From: Paenalcaligenes hominis_A | GTDB taxonomy: Bacteria > Pseudomonadota > Gammaproteobacteria > Burkholderiales > Burkholderiaceae_B | Assembly (NCBI RefSeq): GCF_041359055.1 | Contig: NZ_JBGJKZ010000001.1 | Coordinates: 124,001-188,000 of the forward strand | Direction of reading: 5' to 3' | DNA: 64,000 nucleotides | In this document: piece by piece, positions 50,667 through 59,887 of the stretch | Numbering within the stretch: position 1 is the stretch's first letter | Layout of the letters: every line of letters starts with the position of its first letter | Program-made: the position numbers and the translations under genes | The notes under the pieces: generated by a model | Seen by the model: the letters and a program-made list of their open reading frames with translations, nothing else | The model's database searches: none | What the model was told of the DNA's origin: nothing

Positions 50667-52758
50667 GGTTGTGCGCTTTGATGGTGTATTGCATCGCATC
50701 TTATCTGTAGATAACGGTTCAGTGGTGTGGATTCAAATTGAACAAGAAAAAGGTGTGCCCCAAACACTTCCAGAGCTAATGCTAGCTCAATATCTTGAGG
50801 AGGGTAGGCTTTCGAGAGCAGAAGACCCTTTTGCTGATATAGATTTAAAGGAGCCAGTCTTTGGCTCCGTTGAGTTTGTGAAGCGAGAGGAGACTTATCA
50901 ACGAATCCTTCCTATCATTAATAGCCCAGTCCGCTTTGACTCTAGAGGTAGGGGCATTCTTATCGAGCAAATCGCTAATAAGCACCAAGCCTCTAAACCA
51001 AACATTTATAAAATTTTGCGCCGTTACTGGCAGCGGGGCCAAACTCCTAATGCTTTAATCCCAGACTATAAAAACAGTGGAGCACCAGGGGAAAGACGTT
51101 CAGCGACAGGAACAGCAAAAATTGGTCGAGCCAGAGAATATGGTAAAGGTGAAGGAACTAAGGTAACGCCCGAGATTGAACGGCTTTTTAGGCTGACCAT
51201 AGAAAAGCACCTGTTGAATCAAAAAGGCACAAAGACAACCGTTGCCTATAGACGACTTGTGGACTTGTTTGCTCAGTATTTTCCTCGCATTTCCCAAGAG
51301 GATTATCCAACGCTACGTCAGTTTCGTTATTTTTATGATCGAGAATATCCTAAAGCTCAGCGCTTAAAGTCCAGAGTTAAAGCAGGGGTATATAAAAAAG
51401 ACGTACGCCCATTAAGTAGTACAGCCACTTCTCAGGCGTTAGGTCCGGGCAGTCGTTATGAGATTGATGCCACGATTGCTGATATTTATCTAGTGGATCA
51501 TCATGATCGCCAAAAAATCATAGGAAGACCGACGCTTTATATTGTGATTGATGTGTTTAGTCGGATGATCACGGGCTTTTATATCGGCTTTGAAAATCCG
51601 TCGTATGTGGTGGCGATGCAGGCTTTTGTAAATGCTTGTTCTGACAAAACGGCGATTTGTGCTCAGCATGATATTGAGATTAGTGGTTCAGACTGGCCGT
51701 GCGTAGGTTTACCAGACGTGTTGCTAGCGGATCGAGGCGAATTGATGAGTCATCAGGTCGAAGCCTTGGTTTCAAGCTTTAATGTGCGTGTAGAAAGTGC
51801 TCCACCTAGGCGTGGTGATGCTAAAGGCATTGTGGAAAGTACGTTTAGAACACTTCAAGCCGAGTTTAAATCCTTTGCGCCGGGTATTGTGGAGGGTAAT
51901 CGGATCAAAAGTCACGGTGAAATAGATTACAGGTTAGAAGCATCTTTATCAGCATTCGAGTTTACACAAATTATTTTACGCACGATCTTATTCCGAAATA
52001 ACCATTTAGTGATGGATAAATACGATCGAGGTACTGATTTTCCTACGGACTTACCATCTATTCCTATTCAGTTATGGCAATGGGGTATGCAGCACCGTAC
52101 AGGCAGTTTGAGAACAGTTGAGAAAGAACAGTTGCGTGTAGCGCTCTTACCGCGTCGAAAGGTTTCGATTTCCTCATTTGGTGTCAATTTGTGGGGTTTG
52201 TATTATTCGGGATCGGAGATTTTGCGTGAGGGTTGGTTGCAACGAAGTACTGAGATAGCCAGACCTCAAAATTTAGAAGCGGCTTATGACCCTGTTTTAG
52301 CCGATATTATTTATCTTTTTCCACAGGCTGGTAGCCGCGTATTTTGGCGATGTAGTCTAACGGATCGGAGTCGGCAGTTTAAAGGTCTCTCATTTTGGGA
52401 GATTTGGGACATACAAGCACAAGAAAAACATAATAAAGCTAATGCAAAGCAAGATGAGCTAGCTAAACGCAGGGAGCTTGAGGCATTTATTGAGCAAACT
52501 ATTCAGAAAGCCAACAAGCTGACACCTAAAACAACAGAACCAAAATCCAAGCGCATTAAGCAAATTAAAACCAATAAAAAAGAGGCCGTGACTACGGAGC
52601 GGAAAGGACGTGCAGAGCTTTTGAAGCCGAGTTCCTCAGGCAAGGAGGCTAAGGTTATTCCTTTCAGCACAGCGAAAGTAGATGAGCAAGAGGATTACAG
52701 CCTCCCAACATACATACCAGAATTATTCCAGGACCCATCAGAGGAGGATGAGTCATGA
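50650..52758 (+). CDS. tnsB: Tn7 transposase subunit TnsB, DDE recombinase
   Basis: Binds the transposon ends and makes the 3' cuts and strand transfer. The 702 aa length equals Tn7 TnsB. I computed the catalytic codons: Asp273 (RYEIDATIAD), Asp361 (LLADRGELM) and Glu396 (KGIVESTFR), the same numbers as in Tn7. The N-terminal DNA-binding part (residues 1 to about 120) looks clearly divergent from Tn7, whereas from RRYWQRGQTPNALIPDYK onwards it appears almost the same (from memory). The C-terminus that contacts TnsC is present (EDYSLPTYIPELFQDP). Overlaps tnsC by 4 bp. Confidence 0.97.
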   Translation: MWQINEVVRFDGVLHRILSVDNGSVVWIQIEQEKGVPQTLPELMLAQYLEEGRLSRAEDPFADIDLKEPVFGSVEFVKREETYQRILPIINSPVRFDSRGRGILIEQIANKHQASKPNIYKILRRYWQRGQTPNALIPDYKNSGAPGERRSATGTAKIGRAREYGKGEGTKVTPEIERLFRLTIEKHLLNQKGTKTTVAYRRLVDLFAQYFPRISQEDYPTLRQFRYFYDREYPKAQRLKSRVKAGVYKKDVRPLSSTATSQALGPGSRYEIDATIADIYLVDHHDRQKIIGRPTLYIVIDVFSRMITGFYIGFENPSYVVAMQAFVNACSDKTAICAQHDIEISGSDWPCVGLPDVLLADRGELMSHQVEALVSSFNVRVESAPPRRGDAKGIVESTFRTLQAEFKSFAPGIVEGNRIKSHGEIDYRLEASLSAFEFTQIILRTILFRNNHLVMDKYDRGTDFPTDLPSIPIQLWQWGMQHRTGSLRTVEKEQLRVALLPRRKVSISSFGVNLWGLYYSGSEILREGWLQRSTEIARPQNLEAAYDPVLADIIYLFPQAGSRVFWRCSLTDRSRQFKGLSFWEIWDIQAQEKHNKANAKQDELAKRRELEAFIEQTIQKANKLTPKTTEPKSKRIKQIKTNKKEAVTTERKGRAELLKPSSSGKEAKVIPFSTAKVDEQEDYSLPTYIPELFQDPSEEDES

Positions 52759-54422
52759 GTGCTACTCAGATTCAAGCGGTTTATCGCGATACGGGAGTAG
52801 AGGCTTATCGTGGTAATCCTTTTATTGAAGCTTTACCTCCATTGCAAGAGTCAGTGAATAGTGCTGCATCACTGAAATCCTCTTTACAGCTTACCTCCTC
52901 TGACTTGCAAAAGCCCCGTGTTATCAGAGCTCATACCATTTGTCGTATTCCAGATGACTATTTTCAGCCATTAGGTACGCATTTGCTACTAAGTGAGCGT
53001 ATTTCGGTCATGATTCGAGGTGGCTACGTAGGCAGAAATCCTAAAACAGGAGATTTGCAAAAGCACTTACAAAATGGCTATGAGCGCGTCCAGAAAGGAG
53101 AGTTAGAGGCATTCCGCTTTGAAGAGGCTCGGTCCACGGCACAAAGTTTATTGTTAATTGGTTGTTCAGGTAGCGGTAAAACCACTTCGCTACATCGTAT
53201 TTTAGCCACCTATCCTCAGGTTATTTACCATCCTGAGCTCAATATAGAGCAGGTGGTGTATTTGAAAATAGACTGCTCGCATAATGGTTCGCTAAAAGAA
53301 ATCTGCTTGAATTTTTTCAGAGCGTTGGATCGAGCCTTAGGCTCGAACTATGAGCGTCGTTATGGCTTAAAACGTCATGGTATAGAAACCATGTTGGCTT
53401 TGATGTCGCAAATAGCCAATGCTCATGCTTTAGGGTTGTTGGTTATTGATGAAATTCAGCATTTAAGCCGCTCTCGTTCGGGTGGATCTCAAGAGATGCT
53501 GAACTTCTTTGTGACGATGGTGAATATTATTGGCGTACCAGTGATGTTGATTGGTACCCCTAAAGCACGAGAGATTTTTGAGGCTGATTTGCGGTCTGCA
53601 CGTAGAGGGGCAGGGTTTGGAGCTATATTCTGGGATCCTATACAACAAACACAACGTGGAAAGCCCAATCAAGAGTGGATCGCCTTTACAGATAACCTTT
53701 GGCAATTACAGCTTTTACAACGCAAAGATGCGCTGTTATCGGATGAGGTCCGTGATGTGTGGTATGAGCTAAGCCAAGGAGTGATGGACATTGTAGTAAA
53801 GCTTTTTGTACTCGCACAACTCCGTGCGCTAGCTTTAGGCAATGAACGTATTACCCCTGGTTTATTGCGGCAAGTGTATCAAGATGAATTGAAACCCGTT
53901 CATCCCATGCTAGAGGCCCTACGCTCGGGTATCCCAGAACGCATTGCTCGTTATTCTGATCTAGTTGTTCCCGAGATTGACAAACGGTTAATCCAACTTC
54001 AGCTAGATATCGCAGCAATACAAGAACAAACACCAGAAGAAAAGGCGCTTCAGGAGCTAGATACGGAAGATCAGCGTCATTTTTACTTAATGCTAAAAGA
54101 GGATTACGACTCTGATTTGCTTGTTCCCACAATCCAAAAAGCCTTTAAACAAAATCCCACTATGACAAGGCAGAAGTTATTGCCGATTATTTTGCAGTGG
54201 TTAACTGAGGGTGAAGCATTAGAGTCAGTAACAGAAAAGTCTTCCAAGAGTAAAAAAGCACCGGCTACAACCGTAATAAAACCTAATGCTTGGGATAGTT
54301 TGCCTGATACGGACTTACGCTATATCTATTCACAACGTCCACCTGAACAAACCATGCATGAACGGTTAAAAGAGAAAGGAGTGATAGTGGATATGGCGAG
54401 CTTATTCAAGCAAGCAGGCTAA
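52755..54422 (+). CDS. tnsC: Tn7 AAA+ regulator TnsC
   Basis: The ATPase that joins the target selectors TnsD or TnsE to the TnsAB transposase. The length of 555 aa equals Tn7 TnsC. Walker A is GCSGSGKTT (residues 136-144), Walker B is LLVIDEIQHL (228-237). The sensor segment PVMLIGTPKAREIF follows. The C-terminal tail rich in charged residues is where TnsA contacts. The stop overlaps the tnsD start by one base, TAATG. Confidence 0.96.
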   Translation: MSATQIQAVYRDTGVEAYRGNPFIEALPPLQESVNSAASLKSSLQLTSSDLQKPRVIRAHTICRIPDDYFQPLGTHLLLSERISVMIRGGYVGRNPKTGDLQKHLQNGYERVQKGELEAFRFEEARSTAQSLLLIGCSGSGKTTSLHRILATYPQVIYHPELNIEQVVYLKIDCSHNGSLKEICLNFFRALDRALGSNYERRYGLKRHGIETMLALMSQIANAHALGLLVIDEIQHLSRSRSGGSQEMLNFFVTMVNIIGVPVMLIGTPKAREIFEADLRSARRGAGFGAIFWDPIQQTQRGKPNQEWIAFTDNLWQLQLLQRKDALLSDEVRDVWYELSQGVMDIVVKLFVLAQLRALALGNERITPGLLRQVYQDELKPVHPMLEALRSGIPERIARYSDLVVPEIDKRLIQLQLDIAAIQEQTPEEKALQELDTEDQRHFYLMLKEDYDSDLLVPTIQKAFKQNPTMTRQKLLPIILQWLTEGEALESVTEKSSKSKKAPATTVIKPNAWDSLPDTDLRYIYSQRPPEQTMHERLKEKGVIVDMASLFKQAG

Positions 54423-55951
54423 TGATGAGAAACTTTCCTGTCCCGTACTCGAATGAGCTAATTTATAGCACTATTGCACGGGCAGGCGTTTATCAAGGGA
54501 TTGTTAGTTCTAAGCAGCTATTAGATGAGGTGTATGGCAACCGTAAGGTTATTGCAACCTTAGATCTACCCTCCCATTTAGGTGTTATAGCAAGACATTT
54601 ACATCAAACAGGGCGTTACTCTGTTCAGCAGCTCATTTATGAGCATACCTTATTCCCGTTGTATGCCCCATTTGTGGGTAAAGAGCGCCGAGACGAAGCG
54701 ATTCGGTTAATGGAGTACCAAGCGCAAGGTGCAGTGCATTTAATGCTAGGAGTCGCTGCCTCTAGGGTTAAGAGTGATAACCGTTTTAGATACTGTCCTG
54801 ATTGCATTGCTACTCAGCTAAACAAGAATGGGGAAGTCTTTTGGCAACGAGATTGGTATTTGCCTGCTTTGCCATATTGTCCAAAACACGGTGCTTTAGT
54901 TTTCTTTGATAGAGCAGTAGATGACCACCGACATCAATTTTGGGCTTTGAGTCATACTGAGTTGCTTTCAGGCTATTCCAAAGACTCCCTATCTCAATTA
55001 ACGGCACTGGCAGCTTATATAGCCCCTCTTTTATACGCTCCACAAGTACAAGAGCTTTCCCCAAGCTTTGAGCAATGGACGCTTTTTTATCAGCGCTTAG
55101 CACAGGATTTAGGTCTCACTAGAGGCAAGCACGTTCGTCATGACTTGGTGGCAGAGAGAGTGAGGCGTAGCTTTAGTGATGATATGTTGGAAAAACTGCA
55201 TTTAACACTGGAAGAGAATAAGGAAACCTGCTGGCTGAAAAACTTATTTCGCAAGCATAGAAAAACCTTTAATTATTTGCAGCACAGCATTGTGTGGCGA
55301 GCTTTATTGCCAAAACTAACGGTCATAGAGGTGCTACAGCAGGCAAGTGATATGGCTGAGCACTCTATAGCGACAAGACATGTCAGCAAGTCTGCGCAAC
55401 CTAGCTATGAAGATTTATCTGTTAAGCATAAAGACTGGCAGCAACTAGTACATCAATACCAAGGAATTAAGGCGGCAAGACAGTCTGTAGAGGGTGGGGC
55501 GCTATACGCTTGGCTTTACCGACATGACAGGGATAGGCTAGTTCACTGGAATCAACAGCATCAACAAGAGCGTCTGGCACCCGCCCCTAGAGTTGACTGG
55601 GGACAAAGAGATCGAATCGCTGTACGACAACTGCTAAGAATCATAAAGCGTCTAGATAGCAGCCTTGAGCATCCAAGGATGACATCGAGTTGGCTGTTAA
55701 AGCAAATTCCTAACGGAACTTCACTTGCAAAAAACCTACAGAAATTGCCTTTGATGACTCTCTGCTTAAAGCGTTACTCAGAAGGTGTAGAGGACTATCA
55801 AATCAGACGGGTTAGCCAAGCTTTTATTAAGTTTAAGCAAGAAGGAGTTGAGCTCAGGCGTTGGCGATTATTAAGGCGTGCGACCTTGTCTAAAGAGCGG
55901 ATAACAAAAGAAGCGAAAAATTTTTTGGAAATGGTCTGTGAGGAGGATTGA
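54422..55951 (+). CDS. tnsD: Tn7 target selector TnsD (attTn7-specific)
   Basis: Recognises the 3' end of glmS and directs insertion just past it, consistent with this element's location. The zinc-finger residues of the CCCH type are in YCPDCIATQL and LPYCPKHG (Cys125, Cys128, Cys153, His156 counted from ATG 54422; one less if the second ATG at 54425 is used, which then matches Tn7). The 508-509 aa length is normal. There is no sign of breakage, so site-specific movement should still be possible. Confidence 0.96.
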   Translation: MMRNFPVPYSNELIYSTIARAGVYQGIVSSKQLLDEVYGNRKVIATLDLPSHLGVIARHLHQTGRYSVQQLIYEHTLFPLYAPFVGKERRDEAIRLMEYQAQGAVHLMLGVAASRVKSDNRFRYCPDCIATQLNKNGEVFWQRDWYLPALPYCPKHGALVFFDRAVDDHRHQFWALSHTELLSGYSKDSLSQLTALAAYIAPLLYAPQVQELSPSFEQWTLFYQRLAQDLGLTRGKHVRHDLVAERVRRSFSDDMLEKLHLTLEENKETCWLKNLFRKHRKTFNYLQHSIVWRALLPKLTVIEVLQQASDMAEHSIATRHVSKSAQPSYEDLSVKHKDWQQLVHQYQGIKAARQSVEGGALYAWLYRHDRDRLVHWNQQHQQERLAPAPRVDWGQRDRIAVRQLLRIIKRLDSSLEHPRMTSSWLLKQIPNGTSLAKNLQKLPLMTLCLKRYSEGVEDYQIRRVSQAFIKFKQEGVELRRWRLLRRATLSKERITKEAKNFLEMVCEED

Positions 55952-57559
55952 GTGGTTAAGCTAGCTAGTTTTGATGACAATGTACAGGTAGTACATATTG
56001 GCCACTTATTCCGTAATTCAGAGAATAAAGAGTGGCGTATTTTTGTTTGGTTTAATCCAAAGCAAGAACAGAAATGGGCTCGATTCACTCATTTGCCTTT
56101 ATTAAGCAGAGGAAAAATTCTTAATCGTACAACTAAGAAAAATAATACAGCAAATCGTGTGATTGAGTTTGGAGCATCGGATCTTCAACGAGCTAAATTA
56201 ATCGATTTTCCTAACCTTTCTTCTTTTGCCTCCATACGCAATAAGGATGGCGTACAGAACTCCTTTATCTACGAGGATGAAACGCCATATAGCAAGATTC
56301 GCTATCACATCCCACAGTTAGAACTAGCTCGGTCTTTATTTTTAATTAATTCTTATTTCTGTCGTAGTTGTTTGAGCAGTACCGCTTTACAGCAGGAGTT
56401 TGATGTTCACTATGAGGTTGAACGAGATCATTTAGAGATACGAATTTTGCCTAGTTCTTCGTTTCCTAAAGGGGCGTTAGAGCAGTCGGGTGTCGTGCAA
56501 CTTCTAGTCTGGTTGTTCTCAGACCAGGAGGTCATGGCTTCGTATGAAAGCATTTTTAGGCACTATCAACAAAACAGAAAAATGACGAAAAATGGTGAGC
56601 AGTGGTGCTTTAGCTTTGTCCCTCCGCCCATGCAGGGGTGGAAACTACATGTAAAAGGACGTTTTTCTAATGAAGGTAGGGATTATTTAGTTGAGGAAAT
56701 CGTTGGTTTAGAAATCAATGCCAGACTTCCTAGGACAACACGTATTAGTCATGTCTCTTTTCAGGAAAATGAGGAAAGTGACGGTGGTACGAAGCACATA
56801 GCAATTCCAACAGAGTCGGTCGTTGACGATGAGGATCTACAGTTAGATGACGAGGAAACAGCCAATGTTGAGACAGGCATCCGAGTCATAGAGGCTGATC
56901 CGACATGGGTGAGTTTTAGTAGACCTAGTCAGATTGAAAAATCACGCAGGACACGAAAAAGTAGCCAAACCATCTTAGAAAAAGAAGAAGCCACTACAGG
57001 TGGAAATAGTCATTTGGTTAGTACTGATGAACCACACTTAGGCGGTGTACTAGCAGCGGCAGATGTAGGCGGAAAACAAGATGCAACAAATTACAACCAT
57101 GTTTTTGCTAATCGTTTTGCGGCCTTTAATGGGTTAGTTTCAATTTTAAAAACCAAATTTGGATGTCGTGTGATTTTTGAAGAAACATTGGTTTTGCCAA
57201 AAGTTGGACGTAGTCGACTGCATTTATGCAAAGATGGCTCGCCAAGGGTGATTAAAGCAGTTGGGTTACGACGAAATGGTGGCGAATTTGTATTGCTAGA
57301 GGTCGATGCATCGGATGGAGTAAAAATGCTTTCTACCAAAGTCTTGACTGGTGTTGATAGGGAAACATGGCGGAGTGATTTTGAGAGAATACGGCGTGGG
57401 GTAGTAAAGAGCTCATTGAACTGGCCGAATGGGTTATTGGATAAGCTATATGGAAAAGAGGGGCATAGAGGAGTGAATCATCCTAAGGGGTTAGGTGAAC
57501 TGGAAGTGCCGAGAGAGGGTATGGAGGGGTGGGCTGAAAGATGTTATAGTTTGGCCTAA
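55952..57559 (+). CDS. tnsE: Tn7 target selector TnsE
   Basis: Directs insertion into conjugating plasmids and replicating DNA by recognising recessed 3' ends and the sliding clamp. It starts with GTG directly after the tnsD stop. The 535 aa sequence has IPQLELARSLFLINSYFCRSC in the N-terminal half and a C-terminal domain containing GGVLAAADVGGKQDATNYN and LGELEVPREGMEGWAERCYSLA. From memory Tn7 TnsE continues WAERVVREQFTH, so the last residues are replaced. Its presence with tnsD gives both targeting pathways. Confidence 0.93.
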   Translation: MVKLASFDDNVQVVHIGHLFRNSENKEWRIFVWFNPKQEQKWARFTHLPLLSRGKILNRTTKKNNTANRVIEFGASDLQRAKLIDFPNLSSFASIRNKDGVQNSFIYEDETPYSKIRYHIPQLELARSLFLINSYFCRSCLSSTALQQEFDVHYEVERDHLEIRILPSSSFPKGALEQSGVVQLLVWLFSDQEVMASYESIFRHYQQNRKMTKNGEQWCFSFVPPPMQGWKLHVKGRFSNEGRDYLVEEIVGLEINARLPRTTRISHVSFQENEESDGGTKHIAIPTESVVDDEDLQLDDEETANVETGIRVIEADPTWVSFSRPSQIEKSRRTRKSSQTILEKEEATTGGNSHLVSTDEPHLGGVLAAADVGGKQDATNYNHVFANRFAAFNGLVSILKTKFGCRVIFEETLVLPKVGRSRLHLCKDGSPRVIKAVGLRRNGGEFVLLEVDASDGVKMLSTKVLTGVDRETWRSDFERIRRGVVKSSLNWPNGLLDKLYGKEGHRGVNHPKGLGELEVPREGMEGWAERCYSLA

Positions 57560-57723
57560 TTACTCTTAAATACTTTTCTCTTTATACCCATGTAACTTTT
57601 CGCTACCCCATTTTCTTTGCTTTGTTTTTCTGTTGTTTAATAAAGCACAGTGGGTAGCTCATGGCGTCTCTTTTTTCCTTGTTGTTGGCTCTGGCTGCCT
57701 GCTGTGCAGAATTGGATTTCTGC

Positions 57724-59190
57724 ATGTCTAATTTATATTCCACATGGTTTTTTAATGCGCGTCGAGACGTGGTCTCGGGGCTCTTAGTTGCCTTGGCACT
57801 CATTCCTGAGGCCATTGCTTTTTCTATTATTGCTGGTGTAGATCCTAAAGTGGGCTTGTATGCCTCATTTAGTATCGCCACCATTATTGCGTTTGTAGGT
57901 GGCCGCCCAGGCATGATTTCGGGTGCGACTGGAGCCATGGCTTTGCTAATTGTGTCTTTAGTTAAAGACCATGGTCTCCAGTATCTGTTAGCGGCTACCA
58001 TTTTGGCAGGCTTAATTCAAATCGTAGCAGGTATGATTAAACTGGGTGGCTTGATGCGCTTTGTGTCTAAGTCAGTGGTCACGGGTTTTGTCAATGCGTT
58101 GGCTATTCTTATCTTCTTAGCCCAGCTGCCTGAGTTAACGAATGTGACTTGGCATGTGTATGCATTGACCGCGTCCGGTTTGGCTATTATTTATCTATTG
58201 CCGCGCATCACAACTGTGCTTCCTTCTCCTTTAGTTACGATTGTGGTGTTAACGGCTATAACGATGTGGTTTGGCATTGACGTGCGCACAGTGGGAGATA
58301 TGGGGGAGTTACCAGATACGCTACCTATTTTTCTCATTCCCGATATCCCTTTTAATTTAGAAACCTTACGGATCATTTTTCCTTACTCCTTGACCTTAGC
58401 GGTAGTGGGTTTATTGGAGTCGTTGATGACGGCTTCTATCGTAGATGACATGACCGATACTCCTAGTAATAAAAACCGCGAAAGTATGGGGCAAGGTGTA
58501 GCAAACGTGGCTACAGGTTTTTTGGGAGGGATGGCAGGCTGTGCCATGATTGGGCAGTCGGTGATTAATGTGAAAGCGGGTGGTCGAGGTCGTTTATCTA
58601 GCTTATGTGCAGGTGTTTTTCTGCTGATTTTGATTGTGTTTTTAGGAGATTGGGTTAGCCAGATTCCTATGGCTGCATTGGTTGCAGTGATGATTATGGT
58701 TTCGATTAGTACGTTTGATTGGCAATCGGTTAAAAATTTGGTGGTGCACCCCAGAAGTTCTAGTGTAGTAATGATCGCTACGGTAGTGGTGACTGTTTGG
58801 ACGCATGATCTAGCAAAAGGCGTACTAGTGGGCGTGTTGTTATCAGCAATCTTTTTTGCTCATAAAGTGGTAGATATTTTGCGTGTGCATAACTATCTTT
58901 CCGAGGATGGGACGTGTCGTATTTATAAAGCTAAAGGGCAGCTGTTTTTTGCGTCAGCAGGGCAGTTTGTTGACAGCCTGGATTTAAATGAGCCTATCAA
59001 GTCAGTACACATTGATTTGTCTGAGGCGCATATTTGGGATTTAACAGCAGTTGAGGCTTTAGAGAGGGTGCACACTAAGTTTAGTCATAAAGGGGTGAAG
59101 ATTCACTTCATTGGCCTGAATAAGCCGTCCCGTCGTATTATTTTACAACTGGCAAATGAACCTAAAAAAATATTAGCGGCATCTCGTTAA
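57724..59190 (+). CDS. SulP family anion permease with STAS domain
   Basis: An inner-membrane transporter for sulfate, bicarbonate or another anion. Conserved start MSNLYSTWFFNARRDVVSGLLVALALIPEAIAFSIIAGVDPKVGLYASF, helix-rich core with GGRPGMISGATGAMALL, and a short C-terminal STAS domain (about the last 85 residues, SVHIDLSEAHIWDLTAVEALE). The ATG at 57724 fits the family; the frame is open to ATG 57661, but those 21 residues look unlike SulP. It begins the transposon cargo, separated from the ars genes by a terminator. Its link to arsenic is unclear; sulfate or phosphate supply under arsenate is one idea, without evidence here. Confidence 0.88.
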   Translation: MSNLYSTWFFNARRDVVSGLLVALALIPEAIAFSIIAGVDPKVGLYASFSIATIIAFVGGRPGMISGATGAMALLIVSLVKDHGLQYLLAATILAGLIQIVAGMIKLGGLMRFVSKSVVTGFVNALAILIFLAQLPELTNVTWHVYALTASGLAIIYLLPRITTVLPSPLVTIVVLTAITMWFGIDVRTVGDMGELPDTLPIFLIPDIPFNLETLRIIFPYSLTLAVVGLLESLMTASIVDDMTDTPSNKNRESMGQGVANVATGFLGGMAGCAMIGQSVINVKAGGRGRLSSLCAGVFLLILIVFLGDWVSQIPMAALVAVMIMVSISTFDWQSVKNLVVHPRSSSVVMIATVVVTVWTHDLAKGVLVGVLLSAIFFAHKVVDILRVHNYLSEDGTCRIYKAKGQLFFASAGQFVDSLDLNEPIKSVHIDLSEAHIWDLTAVEALERVHTKFSHKGVKIHFIGLNKPSRRIILQLANEPKKILAASR

Positions 59191-59210
59191 ATTACTTCTT
59201 TTAAAGAAAG

Positions 59211-59238
59211 AGCCTGATTTTATAGATCAGGCTTTTTT
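59211..59238 (+). terminator. Terminator downstream of the SulP gene
   Basis: AGCCTGAT and ATCAGGCT form an eight-pair stem with a seven-base loop, followed by TTTTTTG. Confidence 0.92.
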
Positions 59239-59245
59239 GTGCCCA

Positions 59246-59275
59246 TTGACATTATTTCAACTATATTTGTACTAT
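59246..59275 (+). promoter_or_regulatory. Predicted promoter of the ars operon
   Basis: A perfect -35 box TTGACA (59246-59251) and a -10 box TACTAT (59270-59275) with 18 bp spacing lie 43 bp before arsC. The region between is A/T-rich. ArsR would be expected to bind here; I see no clear ArsR dyad. Confidence 0.6.
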
Positions 59276-59317
59276 TAAAATAATTGGTATCGTTAAACAC
59301 TGACTAACGGAGTTCTT

Positions 59318-59827
59318 ATGAATGAGCCCCTGCTATCCCCTTTGACTGTTTTGTTTTTATGCACACACAATTCTGCCCGCAGTATTTTGGCCGAAGCCTT
59401 GCTTAATGATATTGGACGTGGGCGTTTCAAAGCCTACTCGGCTGGCAGTAATCCTAGCGAAAACCAACAACCGAATCCCTTTGCGTTACGTGTATTGCAG
59501 CATGCTGGGGTGTCTACCGAGGGGCTATACAGTAAAAGTTGGGATGCATTCTCTGGTCCAGGGGCGCCAACAATGGATTTGATTATTACCGTGTGCGATA
59601 ACGCAGCCGGTGAGGTGTGCCCTATTTGGCCGGGTCATCCCGCTACAGCGCATTGGGGCTATTCCGACCCTTCTAACCTCGGTGACTCAGAAGAGGAAAA
59701 GTTAGCGGCGTTTAACCAAACGATGCTGATGATCCGACGTCGGTTAGAGCTGCTCACCAGCCTTCCTAAGGAAAAGCTAGAGCATACGTATTTACAGCAA
59801 AGTGCAAGAGAACTGTCAGAGCTATAG
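59318..59827 (+). CDS. arsC: Arsenate reductase, low-molecular-weight phosphatase fold
   Basis: Reduces arsenate to arsenite in the cytoplasm. The 169 aa protein has the phosphatase loop CTHNSAR (Cys15 to Arg21, CX5R) and a general-acid region YSDPSNL. Two more cysteines in VCDNAAGEVCP (Cys93, Cys101) fit the thioredoxin-coupled mechanism with a cysteine relay. AACGGAG precedes the ATG. First gene of arsC-arsB-arsH-arsR. Confidence 0.92.
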   Translation: MNEPLLSPLTVLFLCTHNSARSILAEALLNDIGRGRFKAYSAGSNPSENQQPNPFALRVLQHAGVSTEGLYSKSWDAFSGPGAPTMDLIITVCDNAAGEVCPIWPGHPATAHWGYSDPSNLGDSEEEKLAAFNQTMLMIRRRLELLTSLPKEKLEHTYLQQSARELSEL

Positions 59828-59887
59828 TTGGCTCTTTTTCTGTCCATGGTGTTTTCCCCCTAAAAGTCTATGCCCTAGGAATGTGTT

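Noticed and set aside
57661..57723. Longer N-terminus of the SulP permease
   Set aside because: The 21 extra residues are not like SulP proteins and the ATG at 57724 begins the conserved sequence; kept only as a note.
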